A stretch of DNA of 64,000 nucleotides. It comes from CAVVKW01 sp963761705 (GTDB lineage: Bacteria > Verrucomicrobiota > Verrucomicrobiia > Chthoniobacterales > JAATET01). Positions within the stretch are counted from its first letter, which is position 1; each line of letters begins with the position of its first letter. A program made the position numbers and the translations under genes. Shown here one piece after another: positions 17,134 to 26,042 of the stretch. The DNA lies in NCBI GenBank assembly GCA_963761705.1, contig CAVXHK010000003.1, forward strand, positions 186,001-250,000. Direction: 5' to 3'. A model generated the notes under the pieces. That model was not told the origin of the DNA. It saw only the letters and a list, made by a program, of their open reading frames with translations, and searched no databases.

Positions 17134-17856
17134 GTGCTGACCATCGTTCCCACGCCAATTGGGAATCTCGAGGACATCACGCTTCGAGCGTTGGCGGCGC
17201 TCCGAGACGCCGATCTGGTCGCCGCAGAGGACACCCGACACTCGGGCATCCTGCTCAAGCACCACGGGGTCTCGAAGCCATTCGTTAGTTTTCACGAACA
17301 CAACGAGGCGCGGCGGACGGCGGAGCTCATCGAAGAGCTTCGGGCCGGCAAACGGGTCGCGTTGATCACCGATGCCGGGATGCCCGGCGTCTCGGATCCC
17401 GGCCTGCGCCTCGTCCGCGCCTGCGCCGAAGCTGGTTTGGAATACACGGTGCTGCCGGGCGCGTCCGCCGTCGTCACGGCGGTCGTCGGCTCGGGATTTG
17501 ACGCGACCCATTTCACGTTTGGCGGTTTCCTGCCCGTTAAGTCGGGGCAGCGGCGAAACGCCCTGATGAGCGCGCTGTCGATCGCGGGAACGAGCGTGTT
17601 TTTCGAAAGTCCACACCGGCTGGCGAAATCCCTTGCCGTGCTCGCGGAGATCGCACCGGATCGACAGATTTGCATTGCGCGGGAGTTGACGAAAAAGTTC
17701 GAGGAGTATCGCGCCGCCCTTCCCTCCGACTTGCTTGCGCATTACGAGGCTCGTCCGCCGAAGGGTGAGATCTGTCTCGTCATCGAGGGCACGGACGCCG
17801 TCACCCAGCGGAACAAGTTGGCGAAGCGAGCAGCAGAGCGCGAGCCGGAGGCTTGA
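17134..17856 (+). CDS. rsmI: 16S rRNA 2'-O-ribose C1402 methyltransferase
   Basis: This SAM-dependent enzyme methylates the ribose of C1402 in 16S rRNA. The 240-aa protein from GTG 17134 starts LTIVPTPIGNLEDITLRAL and has VAAEDTRHSGILLKHHG, VALITDAGMPGVSDPG, the TVLPGASAVVTAV loop, FGGFLPVKSGQRR, FFESPHRL and the late GEICLVIEG segment, all typical of RsmI (tetrapyrrole methylase fold). It ends a run of same-strand genes. The next 202 bp hold no gene that I can support. Confidence 0.96.
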   Translation: MLTIVPTPIGNLEDITLRALAALRDADLVAAEDTRHSGILLKHHGVSKPFVSFHEHNEARRTAELIEELRAGKRVALITDAGMPGVSDPGLRLVRACAEAGLEYTVLPGASAVVTAVVGSGFDATHFTFGGFLPVKSGQRRNALMSALSIAGTSVFFESPHRLAKSLAVLAEIAPDRQICIARELTKKFEEYRAALPSDLLAHYEARPPKGEICLVIEGTDAVTQRNKLAKRAAEREPEA

Positions 17857-18058
17857 TTGAAGAGCGTCTAAACGGCGGCTCTGGGCGACCCGTCTGAACG
17901 AACGTCCCGCAGCGGCAGGAGGACTGAACTCCCCGCCCGTCGAGGCGGCTCCCAGCCGATGGACTCGATCGACTTGGTTGAAGGCCGATCCAGGCAGGAC
18001 AGGCTGCCCCGGGATTTCTCTTCGGCTTCTCAAGCGCGGGGCGACGTCATACAAGTGA

Positions 18059-19333
18059 GTGGTGGAAGGACACGGAGAAACCCTCAGCGTGGCCGTGGAA
18101 CTCATGTTTCTCGGGTTGATCGTCATCGCGGCGCACGCATTTCAGCTCATCTTCAAGCGCTACCGAATCCCGGATAATCTCTGGTTAATCGGGATCGGTC
18201 TCGCGATGGGGCCGCTGTTCGGCTGGGTGCAGCCGGAGGATTTCGGCATCGTCGGCGAGATCCTCATTGCGGTCGCTTTGGCGGTGATTTTATTCGAGGC
18301 GGGGCTTGAGATCGATCTGGTGGAAGTCCGTCCGGCCCTCAAGGGCGCTCTCGGCTTGGTCGTTACGGCTTATTTACTGACGACGGGAGTCGTGGCGGTT
18401 CTGGCCAACGTGCTGGTCGGGATGCCCTGGGAATCCGCACTTTTCGCTGGCGCCGTTCTCGCTGCTCCGTCTCCGCCGATCGTCATTCCGCTGCTCGGCG
18501 CTCTCGGATTTCGCTCGGAGCTGCGGACGACGATCACCGTCGAGTCCGCGATCGGCGAGGCTGCCGGTCTCGTGATCGCGTTGGGAATCCTCCGGGCTAC
18601 CAAAGTGGACGACATCGGGATCGGGGAGATTGCGGGCGGGGTGCTGCAGGCATTCGTGATGGCGGCGTCCGTCGGCGTGCTCGGCGGCCTCGTCTGGGCG
18701 CACGCGCTCTCGTGGGTGCGGGGACTCGAGAATCCGATGATTTTGACGCCCGCGTTCATCTTCATCGTGTTTGGGTTGAGCGAATATCTGGGATTTTCCG
18801 GCCCGATCGCCGCGCTGGCTTTCGGAATGACCATGGCAAATCTGGGTTCCCTCCCGCGCGCCGTTCAGCGATTGAAGATCGGTGGCGGCTACTCCAGCGT
18901 TGACGGCCATAACCGGGACGAAACGCGATTCGTGGCGGAATTGGTCTTCCTGCTGCGCACGTTCTTCTTCGTGTATCTGGGGCTGAGCATGCGCCCGCAG
19001 GATCTGTTTTCGCCCGCAGCGGTTGTCTTCGTCGCCGCACTCGTGCTGGCCCGCTTGCTCTCGGTCCGGCTGTGTTTGCTGGGTTCGCTGCGCGAGCCCC
19101 GGGAAGGATTGCTGACTGGGCTGATCGTGCCCCGTGGCCTTGCTGCGGCGGTGCTAGCCGCCGCGGCCGCCGAGACCGTCACCCTGCCAGCGGGAGATCT
19201 CGTCGATAACCTCATCTTTTCGGTCATCCTCTACAGCATCCTCTTCACGGCGGTCGGCGTCGTCGCCTTGGAACGCTTCCCCCAGACCGCGCTCTGGAGC
19301 CGTTGGCTCTTTCCGATCAAACGCGTTCGTTAG
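18059..19333 (+). CDS. Cation:proton antiporter (CPA1/NhaP-type)
   Basis: This integral membrane exchanger has about twelve hydrophobic segments and is up to 424 aa. Segments such as IRYRIPDNLWLIGIGLAMGP-like FKRYRIPDNLWLIGIG, ALAVILFEAGLEIDL, the helix-break region GAVLAAPSPPIVIPLL, TVESAIGEAAGL, and the C-terminal GLIVPRGLAAAVLAA belong to the NhaP/KefB-like CPA superfamily. The ASSP-type motif here reads APSPP, and ESAIGEA stands in the place of the usual ESxxND, so the ion-binding Asn-Asp or Asp-Asp pair is altered. Ion specificity cannot be inferred. Start GTG 18059 is uncertain: GTG 18089, GTG 18095 and ATG 18104 are in frame and nearer the first membrane helix. Confidence 0.85.
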   Translation: MVEGHGETLSVAVELMFLGLIVIAAHAFQLIFKRYRIPDNLWLIGIGLAMGPLFGWVQPEDFGIVGEILIAVALAVILFEAGLEIDLVEVRPALKGALGLVVTAYLLTTGVVAVLANVLVGMPWESALFAGAVLAAPSPPIVIPLLGALGFRSELRTTITVESAIGEAAGLVIALGILRATKVDDIGIGEIAGGVLQAFVMAASVGVLGGLVWAHALSWVRGLENPMILTPAFIFIVFGLSEYLGFSGPIAALAFGMTMANLGSLPRAVQRLKIGGGYSSVDGHNRDETRFVAELVFLLRTFFFVYLGLSMRPQDLFSPAAVVFVAALVLARLLSVRLCLLGSLREPREGLLTGLIVPRGLAAAVLAAAAAETVTLPAGDLVDNLIFSVILYSILFTAVGVVALERFPQTALWSRWLFPIKRVR

Positions 19334-19343
19334 TTCATCCTAG

Positions 19344-21632
19344 GTGGAAACATCTCAAACGACCGTCTCAGTCCGCGGACTGGTCGACTTCGCCTACCGG
19401 ACCGGTGACCTCGGGGGCTCCGGGAAGATCTTTTCAAGCAATCGGGCCTTGGAAGGAACGCGTGGCCACCGTCGTTTGCAGCAGGCTCGCGGCTACGGTT
19501 ACGACGCCGAAGTCGTCGTTGAACACGGGACTGAGCGCGCCGGGGTGGCGTTGAAGATCGTCGGTCGGGTCGACGGGATTGTTGCGAAATCTTTCCCTCC
19601 GATGGTCGAGGAAATCAAGACCGTCGAAAACGGCTGGCCGGGCGGGGCGGATCCGCTGCACCGGGCGCAGCTCCGGATCTACGCCGCGATCTTGTCGGCG
19701 CAGCGGGGCTGGGCAGAAGTGGACGTGCGGCTCACATACCTGGATCTCGAGACGGACGAAGAATCGACGTATGCGGAGATCGAGACGGCTGAAACGCTCG
19801 CCGCGTTTTTGGCGGCGACGCTGGAGTTCTGGTTTGACTGGTTGATCCCGAAGGCGCGCTGGGTGGCGGAGCGGGATGCGAGCGTGGCGGCGATGGAGTT
19901 CCCGCTGGGTGGTTTTCGTCCGGGGCAGCGGGAGTTTTCGGTCGAGGTGTTCCGAGCGATTCGGGATGGCGGTCAGCTTTTTGCGGAGGCTCCGACGGGG
20001 ACCGGCAAGACCCTGGCGACGCTCTTCCCGGCGGTGAAGGCGCTCCCGCAGATCGCGGGACAGATTTTTTACGTGACCGCTAAGACGCCCGGGCGCATCG
20101 CCGCGGCGGAAGCATTGGACCACCTGCGCGGGGCGGGCGCTAGGTTGCGGAGCGTGAGCCTTACCGCGAAGAGGAAAATTTGTTTTAACGCTGGATCGAC
20201 GGGATGCGATCTGCGGACGTGTCCCTTCGCTCTCGGGTATTTTGATCGTTACCAGCCGGCGGTCCGCGAGCTTCTCGCTCGCGAGCGGATCGACCGCGAA
20301 GCGATCGAGGAGGTCGCCCGGGCGCACACGGTCTGTCCGTTCGAGCTCTCGCTCGACGCGTCGGTCTGGACGGACGTCGTCATCGGCGATTTCAACTACG
20401 TGTTCGATCCGACGGCGCGGCTGCAGCGGCACGTCGAGGTCGGCGACGAACGGCACGTCGTGCTGGTGGACGAGGCGCACAATCTGGTGGACCGGAGCCG
20501 GGAGATGTATTCGGCCACGCTGCGGGCAGCGGATTTTATGCTGAAGGGAGGGCCGAAAATGAGAGGGACGGGTGCCGGGCGGGCCGCGGCGGCGTTCGCG
20601 GAGACGGCTGAGTTGCTGGCGGATTTTGCGGCGGAGGGAGAGGCTTCGGCGATTCCCGATCGGAGGTATCACGACGGGGGTCGCGCGTTGCAGGCTCGAC
20701 CGGATGATCTGATCACGGCGTTGCGCGAGAACGCTTCGGCCATCGAGCGGTTTCTCACGGAGCAGCCGGAGGGGGCCGACCTGTCGACGTGGCTGGAGCC
20801 GTGGTTCGGCCTCCTCGCCTTCCTGCGGGCGGCAGACGGCTACGACGAGACTTGTTGGATGATCTGCCAGCCGAACGATTCGAGCGTTCGGATCTTTTGC
20901 GCGGACGCTTCCGCGAGATTGGCGGAGACTCTGACCGGGCTGCGGGCGACGGTATTTTTTTCCGCGACGCTTACGCCGCTCGACTATTTCCAGAAGTTGC
21001 TGGGCGGCGGAGAAACGGATCGCGGGCTGGAGATCGCGTCGCCGTTCGCGTCGGATCAGATGCGGGTGACCGTTCTGGACGAGGACGTGAGCTACAAAGG
21101 CCGGGAGGCTTCCCTGCGGGCCGTCGCGGGGGCGGTCGCTGTTCACGTGGGGGACCAAGTGGGAAACCATCTGGTGTTCTGTCCATCGTTTGCGTACCTC
21201 GAGTTGCTTTCGGTCGAGCTGGAGGAACTTGGCGTTGAGGTCGTGGAGCAAAGGTCTGGCATGGCCGAAGCGGCGCGTGATGAATTCCTTGCGAACTTCG
21301 CCCGGTCGGGTCGGACGGTGGGTCTGGCCGTGTTGGGTGGCGTGTTTTCCGAAGGGATCGATCTGCCAGGTGAGCGGGTCGTCGGCGTCACGGTCATCGG
21401 CATCGGGCTACCGCGTTTATCGCTGGAGCGGGACCTTCTGGTGGTGGCGTTCGATAGCGCGTTTGGGAGTGGATTTGACTACGCGTATCGGTTTCCCGGA
21501 ATGCAGCGGGTGCTGCAGGCGGTGGGGCGGCTCATCCGCTCGGAGACGGATCGGGGGGTGGCGCTGCTGGTGGACCGCAGGTTTAACGAGGCGCGGACGC
21601 GGGTGCTGCTGCCCGAGTGGTGGGCGGTGTGA
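19344..21632 (+). CDS. XPD/DinG-type DEAH helicase with N-terminal PD-(D/E)XK nuclease-like domain
   Basis: This is a superfamily 2 5'-3' DNA helicase of the Rad3/XPD/DinG group, 762 aa, start GTG 19344. Residues 1-170 look like a PD-(D/E)XK fold: Asp77 in GRVDGIV, and Glu90 with Lys92 in VEEIKTVEN, then HRAQLRIYA. Helicase motifs follow: Walker A APTGTGKT (216-223), DEAH (376-379), FFSATLTPLDYF, and motif VI QAVGRLIRSETDRG. Four cysteines (280, 288, 293, 331) between motifs I and II are placed like those that hold the 4Fe-4S cluster in XPD. The combined nuclease-helicase suggests a DNA repair enzyme that unwinds and cuts. It follows the antiporter by 10 bp but is functionally unrelated to it. 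Confidence 0.9.
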   Translation: METSQTTVSVRGLVDFAYRTGDLGGSGKIFSSNRALEGTRGHRRLQQARGYGYDAEVVVEHGTERAGVALKIVGRVDGIVAKSFPPMVEEIKTVENGWPGGADPLHRAQLRIYAAILSAQRGWAEVDVRLTYLDLETDEESTYAEIETAETLAAFLAATLEFWFDWLIPKARWVAERDASVAAMEFPLGGFRPGQREFSVEVFRAIRDGGQLFAEAPTGTGKTLATLFPAVKALPQIAGQIFYVTAKTPGRIAAAEALDHLRGAGARLRSVSLTAKRKICFNAGSTGCDLRTCPFALGYFDRYQPAVRELLARERIDREAIEEVARAHTVCPFELSLDASVWTDVVIGDFNYVFDPTARLQRHVEVGDERHVVLVDEAHNLVDRSREMYSATLRAADFMLKGGPKMRGTGAGRAAAAFAETAELLADFAAEGEASAIPDRRYHDGGRALQARPDDLITALRENASAIERFLTEQPEGADLSTWLEPWFGLLAFLRAADGYDETCWMICQPNDSSVRIFCADASARLAETLTGLRATVFFSATLTPLDYFQKLLGGGETDRGLEIASPFASDQMRVTVLDEDVSYKGREASLRAVAGAVAVHVGDQVGNHLVFCPSFAYLELLSVELEELGVEVVEQRSGMAEAARDEFLANFARSGRTVGLAVLGGVFSEGIDLPGERVVGVTVIGIGLPRLSLERDLLVVAFDSAFGSGFDYAYRFPGMQRVLQAVGRLIRSETDRGVALLVDRRFNEARTRVLLPEWWAV

Positions 21633-21783
21633 CGCGACTGGTGTTGGGGGAGCGGATCGGTGGTTGGGCCGGGAGACCCAGCTCTTATTTTGGACGCGCT
21701 GGGAGAAGACCTGGGTGCGGAAGGGACTCGGTTCGCGACTCGGGGGGAGTGCGAAACTCCGGAGGAGGCGTTCGCACTCTGCG

Positions 21784-23688
21784 CTAGCTGGCGTCGGGGA
21801 GGATCTGCTTGGTCAAGCGCTCGATCCCGGCTTTGGCAAAGTCGCTGTTGGGGTATTGCTGCTGGGCTTGGAGGAACCAAGCGAGGCTGGAGCCGGGTTG
21901 GTCGCGGGCTTCCAGTTCCTCGGCTCGGCGGAGGGCGCGAACGAAGTCGGCGGCTTGGGTCGTGAGATTTGCGCGGAGCTGGTTGAGCTTGCTGTCGTCG
22001 GGGAACTTCTGAAAGGCCTGTTCGGCCGACTCCCAAGCTCCGGCGGCATCACCGCGTTTGTTGATTTCTTCGGCGCGGGTGATGGCTGTTTCGATGACTT
22101 TCATCTGGTCGAGCACGGCTTTGAGTTGGTCCTGCCGGGCCGGGTCGGTGGCGACGGCGGCGAAGTAGCGACCAGCATCCTCGGAAATGAGACGAAAGTT
22201 CTTCTGGCTGTAGAGTTGGTCAAAGTCGACGAGGGCTTTGTTCTGCACGTCGCCCTGCGTGAAGATGGTGGACGAAACGTCGGCCAGAGCTGGATTACGG
22301 GGCCAGATCTCGGTGGCGGCGGTGAGCTCGGTCTCGAGGACCTCGCGCTCGCCGGCGACGGCTGCGTTCCGGGCTTTCGCGAGGTGCATGGCGGCGACGG
22401 TCTTCGCGGTCTGGATTGCCGCCATGGGTTTGGAATTGTCGAAATCCTTGGCCGTCTCCTCGAGTTCGGTAACGAGTTTTTCAGCGAGGGCGTAGTCTTT
22501 GACCTCGAGGGCGGAAATGAGCTGGTTCGAGGCCTGGACGAAAGCGAGGGCTCGGCGTTTGTCCTCGCGCGGGAGGGTGCGGACCTCGGGGAGGTATTCG
22601 CCCACCAGGAAGGTCTCGGCGAGCCGCTTCGTGGCGGACTCGAGTTCGTCGCGTTCGAGGAGGAACTTGTAGGCTTCGACCCCTTCGGCGACGTCGCGAA
22701 TGATTTCGTTGGCGATGGAGTCGACGGTGCCGACCGTGGGGGGAAGCCCGGTCGTTTTGGCGAAGAGGTTTTTGCTCTCGCCCTTGATGTCGAGTTTGTC
22801 GTCCCCGTCGGCGAAGACGTTGCGGTAGAAGCGGGTGGCGATGAGAACGTGCTGGAAGCGGCGTTGGACGAAGAGTTGAACGACGAGGGCCTGAAACTCG
22901 ATCTTGGTTTGGACTTCCTGGAGCTCGCGCTTGGCTTGGTTCGAGACGAGGAGGGTGTTGAGCTCGGCGAGTCGGGTCGTGAAGGGTTGCATCTCGACGG
23001 TGCGTCGTTCGGCCATCGCGGCGGCGTTGGCGGCGGTCTGCTCGGGGCTGCTGCCGGTGACGCGGTCAAGGGGGCGGCCTTTGGAGGTGATGAGCTGGTT
23101 CCGCTCGACCCGCCGACGTTCTTCAAGGAGTGCGCTGTCGGCCTGGCGGATGCGGCTGAGTTCTCGGCGGGCGCGCCACGCGGAGTAGACCTGGTTGGCG
23201 ATGGTGTCGCCTAGGCCGGCGTCGCGGCGGTATTCGGAGGCCTGGGGGAGGAGTTCGAAGGCGCGGTCGAGGGAGGTCGGATTGACTCGATTCGCGCTGA
23301 GGATGGTGAGGATCTCGGCGATGATCGCGTTGTAGGCGGCGTCTTCTTCGTCGGTCTCGGCGGCAATGTTGAGGTATTTCTCGAAGCGGGCTTCGAAGAG
23401 GCGGTTGTTGTTCACGTTCCAGGTCTTGCCGTCCCAGGTGATCATCTCGTTGGCGGGGTCGAACGACGGGACGTCGCGGCCCAGGAAATTCGTGCCGCCG
23501 GACGGGGCTCCCGCGGACGGCGCGGCCGGCGGCGAGGCGGCCGTGGCGGCGTCTAGAACCTGGGAATGCAGGGTGACCGTGGAGAGCGCGGATGCCACGG
23601 ATAAGGTGAGGAGGAGTCTGAGCTTGAGTTTGGGTTCGGTCGGCGAATTCGAATCGCCGCTTCTCGAGGGGTCACGGGTGGTCTTCAT
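21784..23688 (-). CDS. Large exported helical protein of unknown function
   Basis: I do not recognise this 634-aa protein. ATG 23688 overlaps the stop of the upstream small gene by 4 nt. A signal sequence is likely (KLKLRLLLTLSVASALSTVTLHSQ near residues 19-43, charged then hydrophobic). The rest is almost entirely alpha-helical and rich in Ala/Glu/Arg. The C-terminal third looks TPR-like (DAAGAWESAEQAFQKF, SSLAWFLQAQQQYPNSDFAKAGIERL). There is a Pro/Ala/Gly-rich linker after the signal. It is the last gene of a three-gene minus-strand unit with an ABCG-type transporter and a small membrane-anchored protein, so an exported partner of the transporter is a fair guess, not more. Confidence 0.7.
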   Translation of the reverse strand: MKTTRDPSRSGDSNSPTEPKLKLRLLLTLSVASALSTVTLHSQVLDAATAASPPAAPSAGAPSGGTNFLGRDVPSFDPANEMITWDGKTWNVNNNRLFEARFEKYLNIAAETDEEDAAYNAIIAEILTILSANRVNPTSLDRAFELLPQASEYRRDAGLGDTIANQVYSAWRARRELSRIRQADSALLEERRRVERNQLITSKGRPLDRVTGSSPEQTAANAAAMAERRTVEMQPFTTRLAELNTLLVSNQAKRELQEVQTKIEFQALVVQLFVQRRFQHVLIATRFYRNVFADGDDKLDIKGESKNLFAKTTGLPPTVGTVDSIANEIIRDVAEGVEAYKFLLERDELESATKRLAETFLVGEYLPEVRTLPREDKRRALAFVQASNQLISALEVKDYALAEKLVTELEETAKDFDNSKPMAAIQTAKTVAAMHLAKARNAAVAGEREVLETELTAATEIWPRNPALADVSSTIFTQGDVQNKALVDFDQLYSQKNFRLISEDAGRYFAAVATDPARQDQLKAVLDQMKVIETAITRAEEINKRGDAAGAWESAEQAFQKFPDDSKLNQLRANLTTQAADFVRALRRAEELEARDQPGSSLAWFLQAQQQYPNSDFAKAGIERLTKQILPDAS

Positions 23689-24086
23689 GATTTGGTGAGG
23701 TCTTGGGCTCGAAGGATGCCCTGGGGGTCGACTTGGATCTCGAAGTGAAATTTTTGGCCTTTTTGGAGGTTCACGTGGCTGAGGTCGCCGGGGATGACGA
23801 TGGGGACCACGTCCGCTTCGTTCGCGATCTGGACGGAGATCAAACGATCCTGCGTCGAGGGACTGTAGCCCAGGAGGTTGAGGATTTCTCCTTCGAGTTT
23901 GTAGACGTTGCCACGGAGGCTGTTGGAATTTTCCAGATAGGCGTCGGCAGCCAGCGGGGCGGTCGTTCGGTAAGGATCGCCGGTCTGCTGGAAGATTGAG
24001 TTGCCGATGTAGAGCGCGGCGACCAGAACGAGCAGACCCGCGATGAGAAAGGCGGGGTGAATGGATTTGCGGGAGCGGCGGGACAT
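23685..24086 (-). CDS. Small membrane-anchored periplasmic protein
   Basis: The protein has 133 aa. Residues 1-12 are basic (MSRRSRKSIHPA), residues 13-30 form one membrane helix (FLIAGLLVLVAALYIGNSI), and the rest is a soluble domain with beta character (LRGNVYKLEGEIL, DRLISVQIANEADVVPIVIPG, KFHFEIQVDPQGIL). The family is unknown to me. ATG 24086 lies 2 bp beyond the end of the ABC transporter gene, and the stop overlaps the next start by 4 nt. The tight packing between a transporter and an exported helical protein suggests an adaptor in one envelope complex. Confidence 0.75.
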   Translation of the reverse strand: MSRRSRKSIHPAFLIAGLLVLVAALYIGNSIFQQTGDPYRTTAPLAADAYLENSNSLRGNVYKLEGEILNLLGYSPSTQDRLISVQIANEADVVPIVIPGDLSHVNLQKGQKFHFEIQVDPQGILRAQDLTKS

Positions 24087-24088
24087 TT

Positions 24089-25831
24089 TTAGGCGAGGCG
24101 GGTGGTTTTTGAGCCGGTGTAGGCGAGGAAGAGACCGGCGATGAGGTGGGCGGTGAGGATCCAGGTGCAGAGGGCGGCGGGGGAGAGCGCCGTCTGGACG
24201 ACCATCTGCGCGATGTCGTAGTAGCGATCGCCGCGGAGGGTCTGGAGGACGCCGGACCAACTCCAGTAGGCGGAGATGAACGGGCGGACGAGGTCGCCGA
24301 TGGCGTCGGGGAGAGCGAGGACCGCACCGGAGAGCGGGAGTTGGAAACCGACCAGGTAGATGCTGACGAGCGAGGCCTGCTCGGCGGTCGGCATCCACGC
24401 GGAAATGCCCAGGCAGATGGAAGTCATCGCTGCGTTGACCAGCAGTAGAAAGCCGAGCTGGGGAAGGAGCTCGCCGGGGAACCCGCAAACGTAGTGGACA
24501 AAAAGGCCCATCCAGAGGGATTGGGCGGCAACGAGCAGGCTAAGGAAGGCGGCTTTACTAGCGATGTAGCTGCTGGGCCGGAGGCCGGAGAGTTTTTCCT
24601 TCTCGAAAATGAGCCGTTCGGCGGCGATCTCGCGACCGGAGTTGTTCGCGCCCATGAGCGTGAGGAGGATGACCTGAAACATCACAATGCCCGAGACGAG
24701 GCTGCCGATCTTACTGGCCTGGGCGAGGAAAGCGTTGGCTTCGAGGAGCTGGCGGGCGGCGTCCTGGTCTAGGCCGAGGCTGAGATTCTGAATCTGCGGG
24801 AGGCCGTTCCACGCAAAGATCGCGACGAGAATCGGGAATCCGAGGATGAGTCCGAGTTGCAGAAAAATCTGACCGGGGCTGCGGGCGAAGATGCGGATGC
24901 GGCGCCCGAGGAGGGTGGCGAACTGAGTCACGGCGCCCGGTCGCTCGTGGTTGGCACCTGGTGACTGGAGACTGGTGGGGGAGTCGGCCTCGGAATCGGC
25001 ATCCTCCGACGGCTCAGATAGCTCGGGCGCGGACTCCGTAAGCAAGTCCTCCGTGTAGGAAGCTTGGTGTTTGCGCCAGGAGCGGGACCAGTCGTCGCCT
25101 TTGCGGACGGCGAGGCGAGCGTAGAGTTCTTCGGGCGTATCAATTTGGAAGTAGTGCGTCAGTTCGACGGGGCGGCCGTGGTAAGCGACGGCACCCTCGG
25201 CAAGAACGATGACGGAGTCGTAAAGCTCGAGGTGGCGGAGGCTGTGCGTGACCGAGAGAACGAGGCGATCGTGGGTGGCGAGATCGTGAATGAGATGAAC
25301 GATTTCGTCTTCGGCTTGGGCGTCGAGACCGGAGGTGACTTCGTCGCAGAGGAGGATGGCCGGCGCGCAGGCGATCTCCATCGCGAGGGCGAGGCGGCGT
25401 TTCTGCCCCCCGGAGAGGACTCCGACCCGTCGGTCGGCGAATTCGGTGAGCCCAACCTCCGCCAGCGTGGTGGTGGCGATCGCCTCGAGGTGGCCGGGAT
25501 GCGTCGGCCGGAGCCGGAGGCGGACGGCGGCAAGGATGGACTCGGCGGTGGTCAGTTCGTCGTGGGCGATGCCAAACTGCGGGACGTAGCCGATCTCGGT
25601 AGGGGCAAAGTCTTCGTTGGAAAGGTCGCGGTCGTTCCAGATGAGTCTGCCCTCTTCATCCCCGTCGGCTATGCCCGCAATGACTTTAAGCAGGGTGCTC
25701 TTGCCGCAGCCGGATGGACCAATTACGGCGGTGAAATGATGACGGGGCAGACGCAGGTTCACGTCGGCGAGGATGGGCGTAATGGATTCGCCACGACCGA
25801 CGAAGAGGGAGACGTCCTGAAGTTCGAGCAC
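24089..25831 (-). CDS. ABCG/White-type ABC transporter (ATPase fused to permease)
   Basis: This 580-aa half-transporter has the ATPase first and membrane domain second, as in the ABCG (White) subfamily. ATPase (about 1-230): Walker A GPSGCGKST, signature LSGGQKRRLALA, Walker B ILLCDEVTSGLD, switch His in VTHSLRHLEL. A linker (about 260-300) is Glu/Ser/Pro-rich and partly made of a micro-repeat. The membrane part (about 310-575) has about six helices, with SGREIAAERLIFEKEKLSGLRPSSYIASK, which is typical of ABC-2 permeases. Start GTG 25831. It would work as a homodimer or heterodimer exporting or extracting a lipid-like substrate. The two downstream genes code for exported proteins. Confidence 0.9.
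   Translation of the reverse strand: MLELQDVSLFVGRGESITPILADVNLRLPRHHFTAVIGPSGCGKSTLLKVIAGIADGDEEGRLIWNDRDLSNEDFAPTEIGYVPQFGIAHDELTTAESILAAVRLRLRPTHPGHLEAIATTTLAEVGLTEFADRRVGVLSGGQKRRLALAMEIACAPAILLCDEVTSGLDAQAEDEIVHLIHDLATHDRLVLSVTHSLRHLELYDSVIVLAEGAVAYHGRPVELTHYFQIDTPEELYARLAVRKGDDWSRSWRKHQASYTEDLLTESAPELSEPSEDADSEADSPTSLQSPGANHERPGAVTQFATLLGRRIRIFARSPGQIFLQLGLILGFPILVAIFAWNGLPQIQNLSLGLDQDAARQLLEANAFLAQASKIGSLVSGIVMFQVILLTLMGANNSGREIAAERLIFEKEKLSGLRPSSYIASKAAFLSLLVAAQSLWMGLFVHYVCGFPGELLPQLGFLLLVNAAMTSICLGISAWMPTAEQASLVSIYLVGFQLPLSGAVLALPDAIGDLVRPFISAYWSWSGVLQTLRGDRYYDIAQMVVQTALSPAALCTWILTAHLIAGLFLAYTGSKTTRLA
24957..24980. repeat. GTGACTGGAGACTGG micro-repeat within the ABCG linker
   Basis: A near-tandem CTGGTGACTGGAGACTGG run lies inside the coding region, where it encodes part of the variable linker between ATPase and permease (QSPGANHE on the minus strand). 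It is similar in kind to other dispersed short repeats in the window and looks inserted. Confidence 0.45.
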
Positions 25832-25843
25832 GCCACTTGATTA

Positions 25844-25878
25844 GATGAGGAATCCGGAATGGGGAATGAGAAATGGGG
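25844..25878. repeat. GGAATGGGGAATGAG micro-repeat in the divergent promoter region
   Basis: A purine run with repeated GAAT/GGGG units (GATGAGGAAT, GGAATGGGG, AATGAGAAATGGGG) lies just upstream of the ABCG gene start, in the 211-bp divergent space before the SLC13-type permease. Confidence 0.4.
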
Positions 25879-25992
25879 TTCCGACCGACCTCGCGGACTG
25901 GAGCCCGAGTCGTCCCCGGCAGTCGGCAACCAGTTACGAAAGGCCCGCAGTCCGCTCGGTCAACGAGGGGAACTCCCGATCCCGCTGGTCTC

Positions 25993-26020
25993 TTGACAGC
26001 CCACTCAGGCGTGATATCTG
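25993..26020 (+). promoter_or_regulatory. Candidate sigma-70-type promoter for the permease-exchanger pair
   Basis: A perfect -35 box TTGACA (25993-25998), a 16-bp spacer and a moderate -10 box TATCTG (26015-26020) lie 22 bp before the ATG of the SLC13-type permease. The spacer is 1 bp short of optimum. Confidence 0.5.
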
Positions 26021-26042
26021 AGCGGCACTTCTCTCCGAAAAA

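Noticed and set aside
21660..23214. Long plus-strand open frame opposite the 634-aa exported protein
   Set aside because: Low-complexity Gly/Glu/Leu shadow with no family features; the minus frame has a signal peptide and tight coupling to its neighbours.
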